This document shows, in pieces, positions 47,271-58,116 of a DNA stretch of 64,000 nt. How positions within the stretch are numbered: position 1 is the stretch's first letter; each line of letters opens with the position of its first letter. Made by a program: the position numbers and the translations under genes. The notes beneath the pieces are model-generated. The model worked only from the letters and a program-made list of their open reading frames with translations. It was not told where the DNA came from and did no database searches. The stretch comes from Malachius bipustulatus (lineage: Eukaryota > Arthropoda > Insecta > Coleoptera > Melyridae): assembly GCA_910589415.1 (NCBI GenBank), contig OU342632.1, forward strand, positions 16,619,507-16,683,506, read 5' to 3'.

Positions 47271-48282
47271 TATAGTAGTGGCAATTAATAAAATCTGCTT
47301 CAACACAATTTGCTGGATCAAATATAAATTTTGATCGCCTAATATATGGAAAAATTTAAATATGAATCAGGTTGCAACCAGAGTAATAAATATTCAGTGG
47401 ATCCAAATAAAAAAGTTGAAGGGTTTCAAGTTCCAATTAGTTCTAAAAATGTTCTATGAATTTATTATAAAATCAATTAAATGATTAGAAAAATAAAAAA
47501 CAATTCGTTGATAAAAATATATGTATATATTCCTTATTATTTTCCTTTAGGCTCGATAATTTTCCATATTGAAATGGAAAGGATTGATCCGATCGCTCAA
47601 AATATTGGTTCGTCTGATATGAAAATCTGACGAGCCTTAACAAAGAGGACACAGCTCTCTCTTTGTCTTCAGAGTCCAAGTCTAGTACTGTCAATTTATT
47701 GGTTTGTCGAGAGATAAGTTGAATTGTTATCAAAAAATGGAAACCGCACGTTAAGTCAAGAACTGAACACCATAGTGCTTGGAATTTGTGAAATTTTCCA
47801 ATGTCTAGTGACTTACCTTATTCAAGACACATGTTCCATGGATTTTTCCTTTTATGAAATTTCTACATTCACATAAATATATACTACATACCCATGGCGG
47901 GAATAAATGAAACATATATACATATATTATGTAGATAAATAAGTAATTGTAATAAGATTATACGTAATAGTTTATTAAGACAGGAAATAGAGGTAACACC
48001 AACTTTACCTCTTATATTATGAAGATATGACAATATCTTAGCAGAACGCTAACGTACTGAACGTCAATAGTCCAGGATGGATGTTTCATGGACTATTACG
48101 GTGTCGATTATAACAGGCATCCTGTATAATAGTAGGCGAGCAAATTGCTATAGCAGGAGAGAATCGGAGCGGTGATATCTGTTCTTATTTATATCATTAC
48201 GCCAATATCACGTCACTGAGCTGTTTTGCGCATATCCAACGCCTTTAACACCTACGGAACGATCTTCTCTACGGGTATCTAC
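47271..48282. other. No gene recognised
   Basis: An 82-codon minus-strand ORF (47485-47733) has a plausible residue mix but no acceptor in frame and no recognised domain. A sequence near 48115, GGCATCCTGTATAATA, resembles a solo transposon end. Confidence 0.35.
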
Positions 48283-48382
48283 CTGTGGTCCGCTCGACTT
48301 CGGACTCCAGTGATATGCCGCAAAGATCCTGGCAGTGTTGCCGAACTCGAGCAGGAATATCTTTAAAGTTTGCTTTAGTCAT
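48283..48382 (-). CDS. Candidate first coding exon (low confidence)
   Basis: On the minus strand, an ATG in good insect context (ACAAAATG) opens MTKANFKDIPARVRQHCQDL and continues for 14 more residues (through ...SEVERTT) to a donor CAG|GTAGAT. The frame closes four codons beyond that donor, as expected if it is used. The block is GC-richer than its surroundings. Just upstream (minus direction, near 48462-48474) lies AAGATGGC, read as GCCATCTTGG on the minus strand, a YY1-type promoter motif. I recognise no family and found no second exon, so it may be chance or an old TE fragment. Confidence 0.3.
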
Positions 48383-48495
48383 TTTGTCACCTTCACCTCA
48401 TCTAACTCACCTACTTTTATCACACTTTACTTCTATCACAGGCTGATTCAGAACTAGGGAGCCAAGATGGCAAGGGTTATAGTCAGTGCCACAAC

Positions 48496-48543
48496 GGAAG
48501 ACATTTTTTGAGTAAAATGCGCCCAGGTCTGAAAATGTCTTCC
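48496..48543. repeat. Short hairpin
   Basis: GGAAGACATTTT pairs perfectly with AAAATGTCTTCC across a 24-base loop. 'GGAAGACATTT' occurs again near 49906 at the transposase tail, so this may be a remnant of that element. Confidence 0.5.
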
Positions 48544-48745
48544 TTTGAAGCAGTTTGAATAAAAAATATGTTTGATAGATTTTTGTGCACTTTTTAAAAG
48601 AAACGAACGATATGAAGTTCTATTAAGAGTAAATGAACATACATAAGGAGATACTAATATTATTCAACTGCATCAAGAATTGAGTCAAACTGTTTTTCAA
48701 TTTCGTCCCAAATTTTACGATTACGCAAGGCTCATAGTCATAATA

Positions 48746-49448
48746 CAAGGGGGCCACAGTAAAGTACCTGATTTTCTTACCGCATTTGTTGCGGGCAAAA
48801 TATTTGACAGTTGTGTAAGTACAGCAGTTGTCAAAATTTAGTCATGAATCGATTCACGTTTCAAGAACGTACAGAAATAGTGTATTTATTAATTAAAAAA
48901 AAAAAACGAATCAGTTATTTTGACGCAGAAAAATTTTCGTCGAAATTAGTTTCTTTGCAGAAAAGGCGAACGTCACTTAGCTGAAAGATTTCGTTTACGT
49001 TGGAAAAGTTTTGCAGATGTCAAGCATCCTGGAAAACCACGAAGAAGTCGATCAGCTGTTGCATATAAAAAGTAGCATCGGGAATAAGTGTAAAAAAATA
49101 CTTAGAAATACCCTTGGGAACTTTCAAGTTTCCTAGGATACTATCCAGTTTCCTAGGAAACTATGAGCTTTTAAACCAGAGTGACTTCGATCCTTAATAA
49201 TATTCCCTGTAGCGTTTTCCCTATGTTACATCTCCTATGCAACACAGTGTATAAGGGAAAGAGTTGAAGTTAAGTCAAGAACGTCACCAAGATGGAGAAC
49301 GACTCAGTTGGGTATCCTTCGAACTCCTTTAAGACGAATATTGATGTTGTGTTTTCATGTATTTTCAACGCAGTCGCAAGTAAAGTTGATTTTAAATTAA
49401 AATGAAATGTCAAACTCTAAATCAAGTACTTTACTATGGCGCACCTTG
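48746..49448. mobile_element. TIR element with transposase N-terminal relic
   Basis: CAAGGGGGCCACAGTAAAGT at the left is matched inverted near 49415-49448 (ACTTTACTATGGCGCACCTTG), about 80% over 30 bp. TA lies outside the left end; the right flank is not a clear TA. It encloses the N-terminal transposase piece at 48844-49080. Confidence 0.6.
48844..49080 (+). pseudogene. Transposase N-terminal relic (mariner-like)
   Basis: Starts MNRFTFQERTEIVYLLI, the familiar 'T-x-x-E-R-x-E-I-V-x-L' start of insect D-D-D transposases. Frameshifts follow, and it ends with 'HPGKPRRSRSA' (the linker 'xHPGRPRxSRS' in the family). The catalytic domain is not joined to it. Confidence 0.65.
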
Positions 49449-49469
49449 GACAAGAGTATCTTGCGTTTT

Positions 49470-49935
49470 TAAAGTATGTTGAATGTCTGGGGAGGTATTG
49501 TTGGAGAATTATGTGATAGACTCATATCTATTCTATGGATGCATGGTCATCTTAGTGATCCTGTATATTTGAATTTTATCCCAAAATTATGTAGGTACTT
49601 CAACCAATTTTATTAGCTCGTATACCTCAGGATACAAGAAACTTGATGTGGTTTTAACAAGACGAGTCACCTGCACGTTTTTTTGTTAAGAGTGGACCCA
49701 CCATGTTAGATCTTGTATCTAGCAAGACTTGATTTTTGTTTCTAGGGATACTGGAGGATATTCATTATTATGACGAATAAAACGGTTATAAGTTTGAAAC
49801 AACGAATTATTGACGGTTTACAATAACATATACACTTGAAATGTGACAGAGAGTGCAAGGGCCTTTTAAGAGGGGAATTTTTTTGTTCTTAAATGAAAAC
49901 GGAAGACATTTAGAATATTTACTATTTTGCTAAAT
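49470..49935 (+). pseudogene. Transposase C-terminal relic (mariner-like)
   Basis: 'LNVWGGIVGELCDRL' corresponds to the x-V-x-V-W-x-G-I region. 'LMWF*QDESPARFF' near 49648-49687 corresponds to M-W-F-x-Q-D-G-A-P-x-H with the Gly/Ala/His changed. 'ENGRHLEYLLFC' and a stop at about 49930 form the family's C-terminal end. The third Asp block is lost. Dead copy, possibly of a different insertion from 48746-49448. Confidence 0.7.
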
Positions 49936-51791
49936 TATTTTTAACCCTATTTTTACTAAAAGTTGTCTACTTTTGTGAAAAGTATTGAATATTTCAACAA
50001 TTTTGTAACTACGGGGCTTAGACACAGAAGATCCTGTAGGATACAGGATGTTTTTTAAGTGAATACCATTTTTATTGTAGATAATTTATTTAAGTAGGCA
50101 ACATTTTTATTCCGTCATAAATTCCTTCAATAATAATAACAATTGAAAAAATTGCGTTTGGAAGACCAAACATGTTTCTTCCGGCAATTAGTAATTCAAT
50201 TTCGAGTGATTAATGCCTCGTCCAATAAAACTTTTTTTTTGTAAAATTATGACAATTTGCATGTTATTGTATCTACTTGACTTTTAAACGTCGTTTATCA
50301 GATCTCCATAGATAATTTATCGCATGCAGAGCTGTACTTAATTTTTTCAAAATATTGCAGGCAGATTTTCATTCAGTTAAAGTCAGAAAAAGTTTGGCTG
50401 ATTATTTTTCTTGGACATTCTAGATTATCTAATTTTTGTAGTTAATTAATTATTTTATTTGATATTACGCAAATTACGCAAATTTTTAGCTTTTCCATTG
50501 AAAATTGAAAAGTTTTACGTTAAAAAGGAATCCAATCAAATGACAAAAATATTCGGACGCCTACATGTATGAGCAATGACAAGTTTTATATTCATCTTAT
50601 AATTCATGTTTCTCGAGAATCGTTAACGCTCGGTATATCTACCTACATATTGCTGGAGATGAATAATAATTAGAGAGCATAAAAATTAATTCGAAATCTA
50701 TGAAAAGATACGAGGCGTTGTAATTAAAATTAATGGTTATGGGGTTTTTAATTTACACAAATTCATATTGAAAGATCTATTGAATAAATTTCACAACATT
50801 CACAGAGTAGTCGGTGATTTTTCAAAAAATTTGCATAACTTGGCTACCCCCAAAAAAAATGGAAAAGTTAAACTTTTTTGGAAAAGGAATTAAAAGACAA
50901 ATCCAAATATTGAAATATTTTTTTTGGGCGTTCCTTTAAATAAAACACAAGTTATACTAGCCAGGTAAATGTTTTTTTAATTGAATTTAATTTTCTAAAA
51001 TCTAATACTAGGAAAGCTTGAAGTACCTACTGCTGAAGAACCCCGAATTAAAGGAGCTCTCGTCTCTCGTAAAGGTGCCTGTATTCAAATATGATTTCCA
51101 AAGTTGAGTCTTTCTCGAAAATTAATGTCTTCAGATATGTTGAATATACAATTATGTGACCTCCATGTATATTTTTTATGAATTTATGGACGACATATCT
51201 AACTTACTGGATATCCAAATATTGCCTCAAACGCTTACGTAACAAGAGATTTGAGACTCTTTGGATGAAAGCTCCCTAAGAAACAGTTTCCCATCTAGAA
51301 AACGAACTTCTGTGTGTTAAAAAAAAATTCAATCGACATAAAAAGTTTACCAAGTCCGAAGCATCATAAATCTTATAAGGCCAGTCTGTCAATACCAAAA
51401 ATTAAGAAGAGAAACTAAACAAAAACAAAGAAATCGACTCTGTTGTTTTACTGAATTAATCCATAATTCTGTTTCATCTTTATTATATCAAGCTTAACAA
51501 TAGACAGGTGCAAGTGGTTAGAAGGACTAGGTTATTTATTATTATGGATGCTTTAACGAATTTATGAACTCCACTCACCGTTTATAACTTACATCAGTCT
51601 GTTTTATTTATTGATCTCATTTAATTAGGAAATTTTTTGTTTATATGTATTCAGATTTTAGAATCAATGTATTATTTTCAAAGACATAAAGTAAGCACGA
51701 ACCCTTTCGAATTTTTTATATTCAACAGTTGCATTAATAATTGTTTGTAGTGAAAAAAAAAAATGGTCGCCCTACATTTTTGTTTTTTATA
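49936..51791. other. AT-rich, no gene recognised
   Basis: No coding similarity or paired TIRs were recognised. A small hairpin AGATCCTGTAGGATACAGGATG lies near 50028. Confidence 0.4.
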
Positions 51792-51904
51792 TAGGGCGGG
51801 TCATCTAGCGGTTGCATTTTGACCCACTAGTTATTTGAAGTATATGAATGTTAAATGTCATTACAACTTGACAGATTGTTAGTTGAAAGTCTGAAGTTTA
51901 CGAA

Positions 51905-53363
51905 ATGGTGCTCTATACGCTTGAAGAAAACTGAGATATATTGAAAACTTACTTCCAAAGTGGTGAGTCTTCTACCCAAACTGTCAGAAATTTACAAAAA
52001 AAAAGAGCAAAAATTTAGTGCCTCCACGTCAAGTTGTGGACAATTTCATGAAGCGAGCTCGTGCAACTGGTTCGTTGGTTGCCAAAACAATTCGTTCCCA
52101 CTCTTGTTCAGTGCGTACACCCGAAAATATTGCTGCTGTTGCACTGAATGTGGCCGAACATCCATCAACATCAACTCGTCATCGTTCACAAGAAATGAAC
52201 ATTTCTCGAACTTCTCTGCGGCGAATTTTGCATAAGGACCTCGGTATGCACACTTACAAGGTTCAATTAGTCCAACAACTGAAGCCTCATCGCTCACCGG
52301 CGGCAATAGTGGCACAACTCAAAAATAGTAATATTGGAGATATTTGAGTTTAAAGATTAATAAATAAATAAATTTTTATCAATATATAAAACTCGCACTG
52401 TATACCGGCACAAATCAAAAGTGTCACTATTGTACGAACACAACAAAACATCCTCCTAGAAAGTCAGTGGCATACTGAAAATGTGCATTGGTTCGACTTA
52501 GAAGCACAAATTGTTGGGAATCCCGCCATATCGGGAAATCTATGATACCTAATTTTGTGCCAGTCTTGTTGCAAGGAAGAGTATTAAATTTAACATTTGA
52601 TACAACAGTTAGTGCGATTTTAAGGATTTTTGAGTTGTGCCACTATCGCAGCCGGTGAGCGTCATGACCATCTGATGCGTTTTCGGTTCGCGCAATGGGC
52701 TGAAGATCAATTGACCGAAGATGGGCATTTTTACCAAAAAATCATCTTTTCAGATGAGGCTCATTTTCACCTAGGAGGCTATGTCAATAAACAAAATTGT
52801 CGCATCTGGGGCTCGGAAAATCCATACGTCTCCATTGAAAAGCCAATGCACCCACAACGAGTTACGGTTTGGTGCGGATTTTGGACTGGCGGCATCATTG
52901 GCCCGTTTTTCTTCGAAAACGATTAATTACCGCCGTTACGGTCAATGGCGAGCGTTACCGTGCCATGCTCAATGAATTTTTGTTTCCAAGAGTTGAAGAG
53001 AATGACATGGACGATATTTGGTTTGAACAGGATGGCGCAATTTGCCACACAGCCAACGCAACAATCGAACTTTTGGGGATCGTTTTCGAAAACCGAATAA
53101 TCAGCCGAAATTCTGATGTCAATTGGCCACCTCGGAGCTGCGATTTGAGTCCCTTATTGGACTATTTTTTGTGGGGAGCCGTTAAGGACAAATGTTACGC
53201 AAATCATCCAGAGACGATTGAGGCTTTGAAACATGAAATCGAAATTGCCATTCACGAGATTGAAGCCCGAACAATCGAAAATGTATTGAAAAATTGGGTT
53301 GATCGGATGGGGTACTGTCGGGCCAGCCGTGGCCATTTAAATGAAATTGTGTTTCATTCATAA
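51905..53363 (+). pseudogene. D-D41-D-type transposase, broken
   Basis: MVLYTLEEN start, then an in-frame TGA, a stop near 52018 and frameshift into 'PPRQVVDNFMKRARATGSL', the helix-turn-helix linker. Then 'RTPENIAAVA' and 'ISRTSLRRILHKDLGMHTYK' (second HTH). Reading stops at the inserted element (52291-52661) and resumes as 'DHLMRFRFAQWA'. Catalytic motifs: 'FSDEAHFHLGGYVNKQN' (first Asp, 52758 region), 'VTVWCGFW', 'WFEQDGAICHTA' (second Asp, near 53030) and 'LSPLLDYFLWGAVKD' (third Asp, near 53160). Spacing between the last two is 42 because of one extra Leu codon. A frameshift lies near 52915. Ends at the stop 53361-53363. Confidence 0.9.
52291..52661. mobile_element. 371-bp TIR element inserted in the transposase, TSD TCAT
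   Basis: TIRs of about 36 bp (CGCTCACCGGCGGCAATAGT... with 3 or 4 mismatches to the inverted right end) are bounded by TCAT (52287-52290 and 52662-52665). Removing it with one TCAT joins QQLKPH to DHLMRFRFAQW, the expected family sequence, which fixes the borders independently. Non-coding. The 4-bp target duplication does not fit mariner, hAT or Harbinger; superfamily unknown. Confidence 0.9.
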
Positions 53364-53468
53364 ATTTCAGTGTCCAATCTTTCTAATAAAACCGGAAATT
53401 TGAAAAAATATTCACTAGTTTCGTTTTTATTGAATTTTCAAAATGCAATTTTTATATGACCCACCCAG

Positions 53469-55729
53469 TACGAAAAAATAAAAGTAGCAGATATTCGACA
53501 ATATCAAAAACATTCACTTTTTTGCAGGTGGTTTGCAAACTTAATGTCAAGTTAACACCTCGTAGTGTTAACTTGATTATTTTACTTGATTATGGGTTAT
53601 TTTTCAAAAAAGAAGTACGCCTTTTTTGATTTTGCAAGTTTTCTAAGTTGTTGCGGTATATTTATGACAAAAAACGAAAATTAAAGCAACTATAAATATT
53701 AAAAATTCGAAAACGAATAATTCTTTTATAGTCAAATTGGAAATTTCAACCCCAAACAAGTTTAAATTTGTGTAACATAATTCAGTGTACCTGATTAAAA
53801 ATTGCGGGTAAATTATTCTTCAGTCGAGTTTGCAACTCTTTCAGAGCGTTTTTATTTTTATATCACTTTGGCAACAATGTAATCACACCCGGAGTCCAAT
53901 AATAATTGCAGACAACTAGCATGACTAGATCGCGACTAGCCTAGCCTAGCCTATCTCGGGTACCGCTGAAATAAACAAAACGCGCTCGCCGAGTGCTCGG
54001 AACAGTTGTCATTATGTAAATCGTCCGTAAAAACACGAAAATCCGATCTTCATCGTCGACGATTCGCCAACTTCATTAGTTGTCATTCCTCTTTGGTGAT
54101 ATCAATCAAGAAGGTGACTCCGTGTGCACCGGACTTCTCGATCTCCGCGACCGGAGTTGCGATCTGAAATGTTTTTTTTTTTTAAGTTGTTGTGATCTTT
54201 TCAGTGATGTGTTCTTCTAGTGATCTGCGTTGGGTTAGTAGGAGCATCTCATGGATATATAGGTAAATCTTTAAAGTACGTTCACTTTTTTTTATTTTTA
54301 TTTTTATCAGTAATAATAGTTACCTAGGTATATACATATAATTTAAACGGTTCTTACTTTTACGTTTATTTATACCTACTAATGAAGGTAATTGTGAGTT
54401 GACTAGTAGACATCCACATAATAATTGTCTGTAACTTCGGAATACAGAGACTGAAATTTCTTCCGTTTGCTGAATTTATTTTATTTTTTGCACTATGCGT
54501 TTAGTGTATTTTCTTAACTACTACCTGTCACTTTTGTCTTATGCATTTATTTGCAATTATTTGTTATCTGGAAGTATACTTATACATTTATTTTTATGTC
54601 ATGATGACATCATTTGTATGAGATTTTACAGAGCTGAATATACAGGAAAGCATAAATTTTCCACTTACATAGGTAATAATAAAGGTTTCACATCGCAAAG
54701 CGTCACATGTATTATAACATAACTTAACATCATCATTAATATCAGGCTGCAGTATTTAAGCCATTACATAAGCTTATAATTAAATGGTAATTTTATTCAA
54801 AATCAAAAGTGAATACCTATATGCGCAGTTTTATATTTAAGAATGATGACACATTTAGATCATACAATTAATTCAATATAAATACAAGACGCTTAGACGC
54901 TTGTATCGCGCTTAAGAAATAAGTCATTAATAATATTATTAATTATACTTTATTTAGAATTTCATTAAAAACGTAAGTATGAATTGCGTAAATGTATTAT
55001 CATTGTTGATCGGGAGTTGTAAGTAATCATCATTAATAAGTACTTAATTATATCGTTATTATTATTACGATAGGTATACGCTTTTCTGGCTCCCAATACT
55101 ATAGAGCTGAAGGTTTTTGTTAAAATGTCTCCAAATTCTTAACAGTTTATTAAAATCTATGACAACTTTAAACTAAATCATCAGTCTAAATCACGTCTCC
55201 AAAGATTAGGTACTTCTTATTGTTTGTCACTAGTTTCAGCAATCTATCCAATTCTAAATCTCTAATCGAAGCTTTCGGATATTCTAAACGATTCTAATTC
55301 AAGTAAACAACATAAATTTACTTGAATCTTCTACGAGCAAGAAACAAACCAGACATAAATAAGTGGCTTATTATTCCTAAAGTTTAATATGCATAAAACG
55401 CTCATCGTTAATGGGATTGTATTAATTATTGTCTTGACATATAGGACGTTAATAAATTCAAGAAGTTATATGATTCTAATGAATTATACGCATCAGGGGA
55501 GCGTAATTTATTCCTTCCTTACCTTTATTGTATCCCTTGAGCTTTGCAGTGTTGATATTACGCAGCAGCAATTAAGAACGTTAACGCGAACGTTAAGAAC
55601 GTTTTTAACAAATTTATGAAATTAAGAAAAAGTGCATAAAAAACGCAGCTTTTCGAAAACGTTCAATATGACCTCCCCTTCGTTGTCCAAGATTATTACA
55701 AATAAGTGACATCTAAAACTAATGATGTT
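53469..55729. other. No confirmed gene; CpG-rich block at 53.93-54.26 kb
   Basis: AT-rich except the block described separately. Short ORFs at 54495 and 55389 are unrecognised. Nothing else seen. Confidence 0.35.
53930..54262. promoter_or_regulatory. Candidate promoter/first exon, strand uncertain
   Basis: CpG-rich in an AT-rich setting. Plus-strand reading: a non-coding first exon with an initiator-like AACAGTTG near 54001 and a donor ATATAG|GTAAAT at 54263. Minus-strand reading: an acceptor (ACATTTCAG) at 54164 followed by a 26-codon open stretch starting IATPVAEIEKSGAHG and ending in TGA at 54083. The two readings exclude each other. Neither is supported by a partner exon. Confidence 0.3.
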
Positions 55730-56145
55730 AATATTAAAACCTGTCGAATATGGTCAACAGAAAATCCACGCAAAATCGTTCAAAGAGGTCTTTAGGACAA
55801 GAAAGTTGTTTTCACATCTCATTTTATCATTGGATATTTCGTCGTGGAAGTATTGAATAGAAGAGATACCTGCAAATGTTAAGAGATTACGTAACTCTAC
55901 AGTTGCAAAGTGAGCACGAAATCATGACTTTTATGCAGGATGGGACACCCCCGCACATTAATCGACCAGTTAAGGAATCACAATGTGATATTTTTCAAAT
56001 CGTGTTTTAAGCAGACATTTTGTAACTTCATGGCCACCGAGACCGCTTTAACATATCTGTGGGCTTGTTTTAAAATTTTGAAAGACGGTATTAGCGAGCA
56101 TATTTTAGTATAAAATTTGATAGGTTGGTAGCCTTACGCTATTTA
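55730..56145 (+). pseudogene. Transposase catalytic-domain relic
   Basis: 'YFVVEVLNRRDT', then after a frameshift 'LQSEHEIMTFMQDGTPPHINRPVK' in pieces. Q-D-G-T-P-P-H (near 55940) is the second catalytic Asp motif of the D-D-D transposases that insert at TA. The rest is decayed (WPP and LWG motifs only faint, near 56020-56080). No TIRs found. Confidence 0.65.
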
Positions 56146-56444
56146 CACCAACAAAGTTTACTTTCCTAATTGCCAACTTCAACTGCCAAGGAATCAGATT
56201 CCAAAATTCCAAAAAAAATTTATATGATCGGTCAAAGCTCTCCTTTCCAAAATTAAACTAAAATCCTAGTAGAAGTCTCGTCTCACTGAGGGAGAACACA
56301 AAAGAGAGATCGACATCGAAGGATTGAACAGGACTGAATCGCTGTAAAAGTTGTGCTAGATCTCCTCAAGTACTCCTACCGAACGAGAGAATTCGGGAGA
56401 TCCAGTAGCGCCAAACGTTGGAGGTAGCTAGGACGTGTGTATAT

Positions 56445-57510
56445 GTAACAGACAAAGACGATAATCTGGCCAATAACGTTATTAGCCGGACAATGCTGAT
56501 AATACACAGCCAAGTTGGACATTATCCATAATGACCGACCAATATCGTTAATGTCCATCTATTTGGTCAATGCTGATATTCAATAATAAGAGCGGGGAAT
56601 TACCATCACTGCCCGGGTGATGTCGTGATTGCCCGTTAGACAGCGGCCAATGTCACAGATTGGGAATTAGGTACCTAATTGTATTAGTCAAACTCAATTC
56701 TGCAGAAAATAAATAATTTTCCTTAGAGAAGTTGCAGCACGAATTAGCATTTTATGCATGGGGACAAGACTACAAGTGTTGTCACTGCAAGGGTGGTTGT
56801 AAAAACAATTTGGGCCACTCTCTCACGGGTCGATACACCGGTATATCATCTGCACAACATTTGTTTTATAGATTCTTTATCGCTGTGAACCTCTCACGAT
56901 GCAGCACACTTTCGTCACTGTCATCAGTTTTGAATACTACTATTTATTATACTTTTTAAAATGCAATTCAGCAGTCTTGGCATAAACTTCAATTTTAGGG
57001 TAGTTTCAGTTCAACGGCCATATTCAACGGCCTTTTTTGAAATTATTGTCAATTATTTTATAAAATGTACTACGTCATCACACGGTAAATACAGTTTGCA
57101 GACCGATGTTATACCGATCCTTGTGACGCGTCTGCCCATGAGAGGCAGAGGCCCAATGAAGTACTTTGTCGCGGTATCCACTCGATATGTTATGTTGAGT
57201 CTTCGCCGCGCCGATACTCTACTGACCCATGAGAGAGTGACCTAAGTGTGAATAATACGTTTTTACCTATTATAGTACCTTTTTCCCTTAAACAATAGTT
57301 TCAAGTATATTGTTTCTATAATATTGATTTTAATACCTATATCAACAATCTCCAACTTTTTTTGGTCATTATCGTTAATGACCGGCCAAAAAAGCTAATA
57401 TGAGAATATTACCGGGCATTATTGATATTGGCCAGGAAAAATTGGCTTTCACGTCATTGTCCGGCCTTTATCGTCAATGTCCAATTATCATATTTTGTTC
57501 GTAGCATATA
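56445..57510. mobile_element. TIR element with GGCCAATAACG-type sub-terminal repeats
   Basis: The left region 56445-56575 and right region 57360-57510 are inverted copies in a loose sense. Both are filled with motifs like GGCCAATAACGTTATTAGCC, GACATTATCCATAATGACC and GGTCATTATCGTTAATGACC, most of them palindromic with a TTAT/ATAA centre. The outer ends 'ACAGACAAAGACGATAAT' and the complement of 'ATTATCATATTTTGTTCGT' pair imperfectly. Inside, 56755-56812 (+) reads GQDYKCCHCKGGCKNN, resembling the Cys-rich tails of some transposases, and is cut by an inner element. Confidence 0.65.
56813..57244. mobile_element. Inner TIR element, ~430 bp
   Basis: GGCCACTCTCTCACGGGTC at the left and GACCCATGAGAGAGTGACC at the right are inverted with two mismatches over 19 bp. 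GC-richer than its host element. It interrupts the Cys-rich reading frame. No recognised coding content; a 94-codon ORF at the right is arm-proximal and unrecognised. Confidence 0.75.
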
Positions 57511-58029
57511 CAAAACAAAAGCGAGCTGGCAGTGTCTGAGTTGATTCAATCAGAGCGTTTTCTCTCACAAGCTAGGGCCACCATACTTGGTGAGTGGTCA
57601 GCCGTCAGCAAGTTCTAAAAGGGAGCAAACATAAGTCAAACGAATATTTTGTGGAAACAGTCATAATACGCTTTGCCTATCAAATATAGCAATCTATTAG
57701 ATCTTCGGAAAACAGACAAAACATGTTAGGACCTTGACCTGCAGGAAAACTGACGAATAAAGGACCACTAATGAAAACTACCATTAGTTTTGATGGCCGA
57801 AACAGGATTACCGTGTCTTTGAACTGAGTAAGTAGCTCCCGTACTACTAAATGTATATGAGATTTGATATTTCTGGCGATTCTGAAGGATCAAAGATTAC
57901 CAATGACAATCCTGTCGTTCCGAATCAATTCATCAAATTACCTACCACATGGCGATCCTGCCTGTTCATCAGTTTATCACGTGTTTGCCATTGGCAAACT
58001 GGCGATATTTAAAAGTAATTAATATAAAC
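57511..58029. other. Probable decayed LINE 3' part
   Basis: Downstream (minus direction) of the RT fragment below. Weak RT-like pieces only, such as 'QFANGKHV', where F-A-D-D is expected. Not certain. Confidence 0.3.
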
Positions 58030-58116
58030 CGACAGATCAAAAATAGGTATACAAAAGAAAGAAAATTGATCCTAGCACAGAGCCCTGAGTTACCCTCTGA
58101 CTGTTTGATTGCCTTA
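58030..58116 (-). pseudogene. LINE RT fragment (GVPQGSVLGP region)
   Basis: The minus strand gives 'QRVTQGSVLGSIFFLLY', matching G-V-P-Q-G-S-V-L-G-P-L-L-F-x-x-Y of LINE RTs with two substitutions. It is cut abruptly at 58116 by HINE-like copy 3. Confidence 0.75.

Larger units (their letters stand above)
51792..53468 (+). mobile_element. Mariner-like element of D-D41-D type, interrupted
   Basis: Imperfect TIRs (left TAGGGCGGGTCATCTAGCGG; right, inverted, CTGGGTGGGTCATATAAAAA) share GGGTCAT and TTGCATTTTGA, with TA outside both ends (51790-51791 and 53469-53470). Without the 371-bp insertion the element is 1.3 kb, the normal length for this family. It carries a broken transposase. Confidence 0.88.

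Noticed and set aside
47485..47733. 82-codon minus-strand ORF with protein-like composition
   Set aside because: No in-frame acceptor between the upstream stop and the open part, no recognised domain, and it does not join the candidate exon at 48.3 kb.
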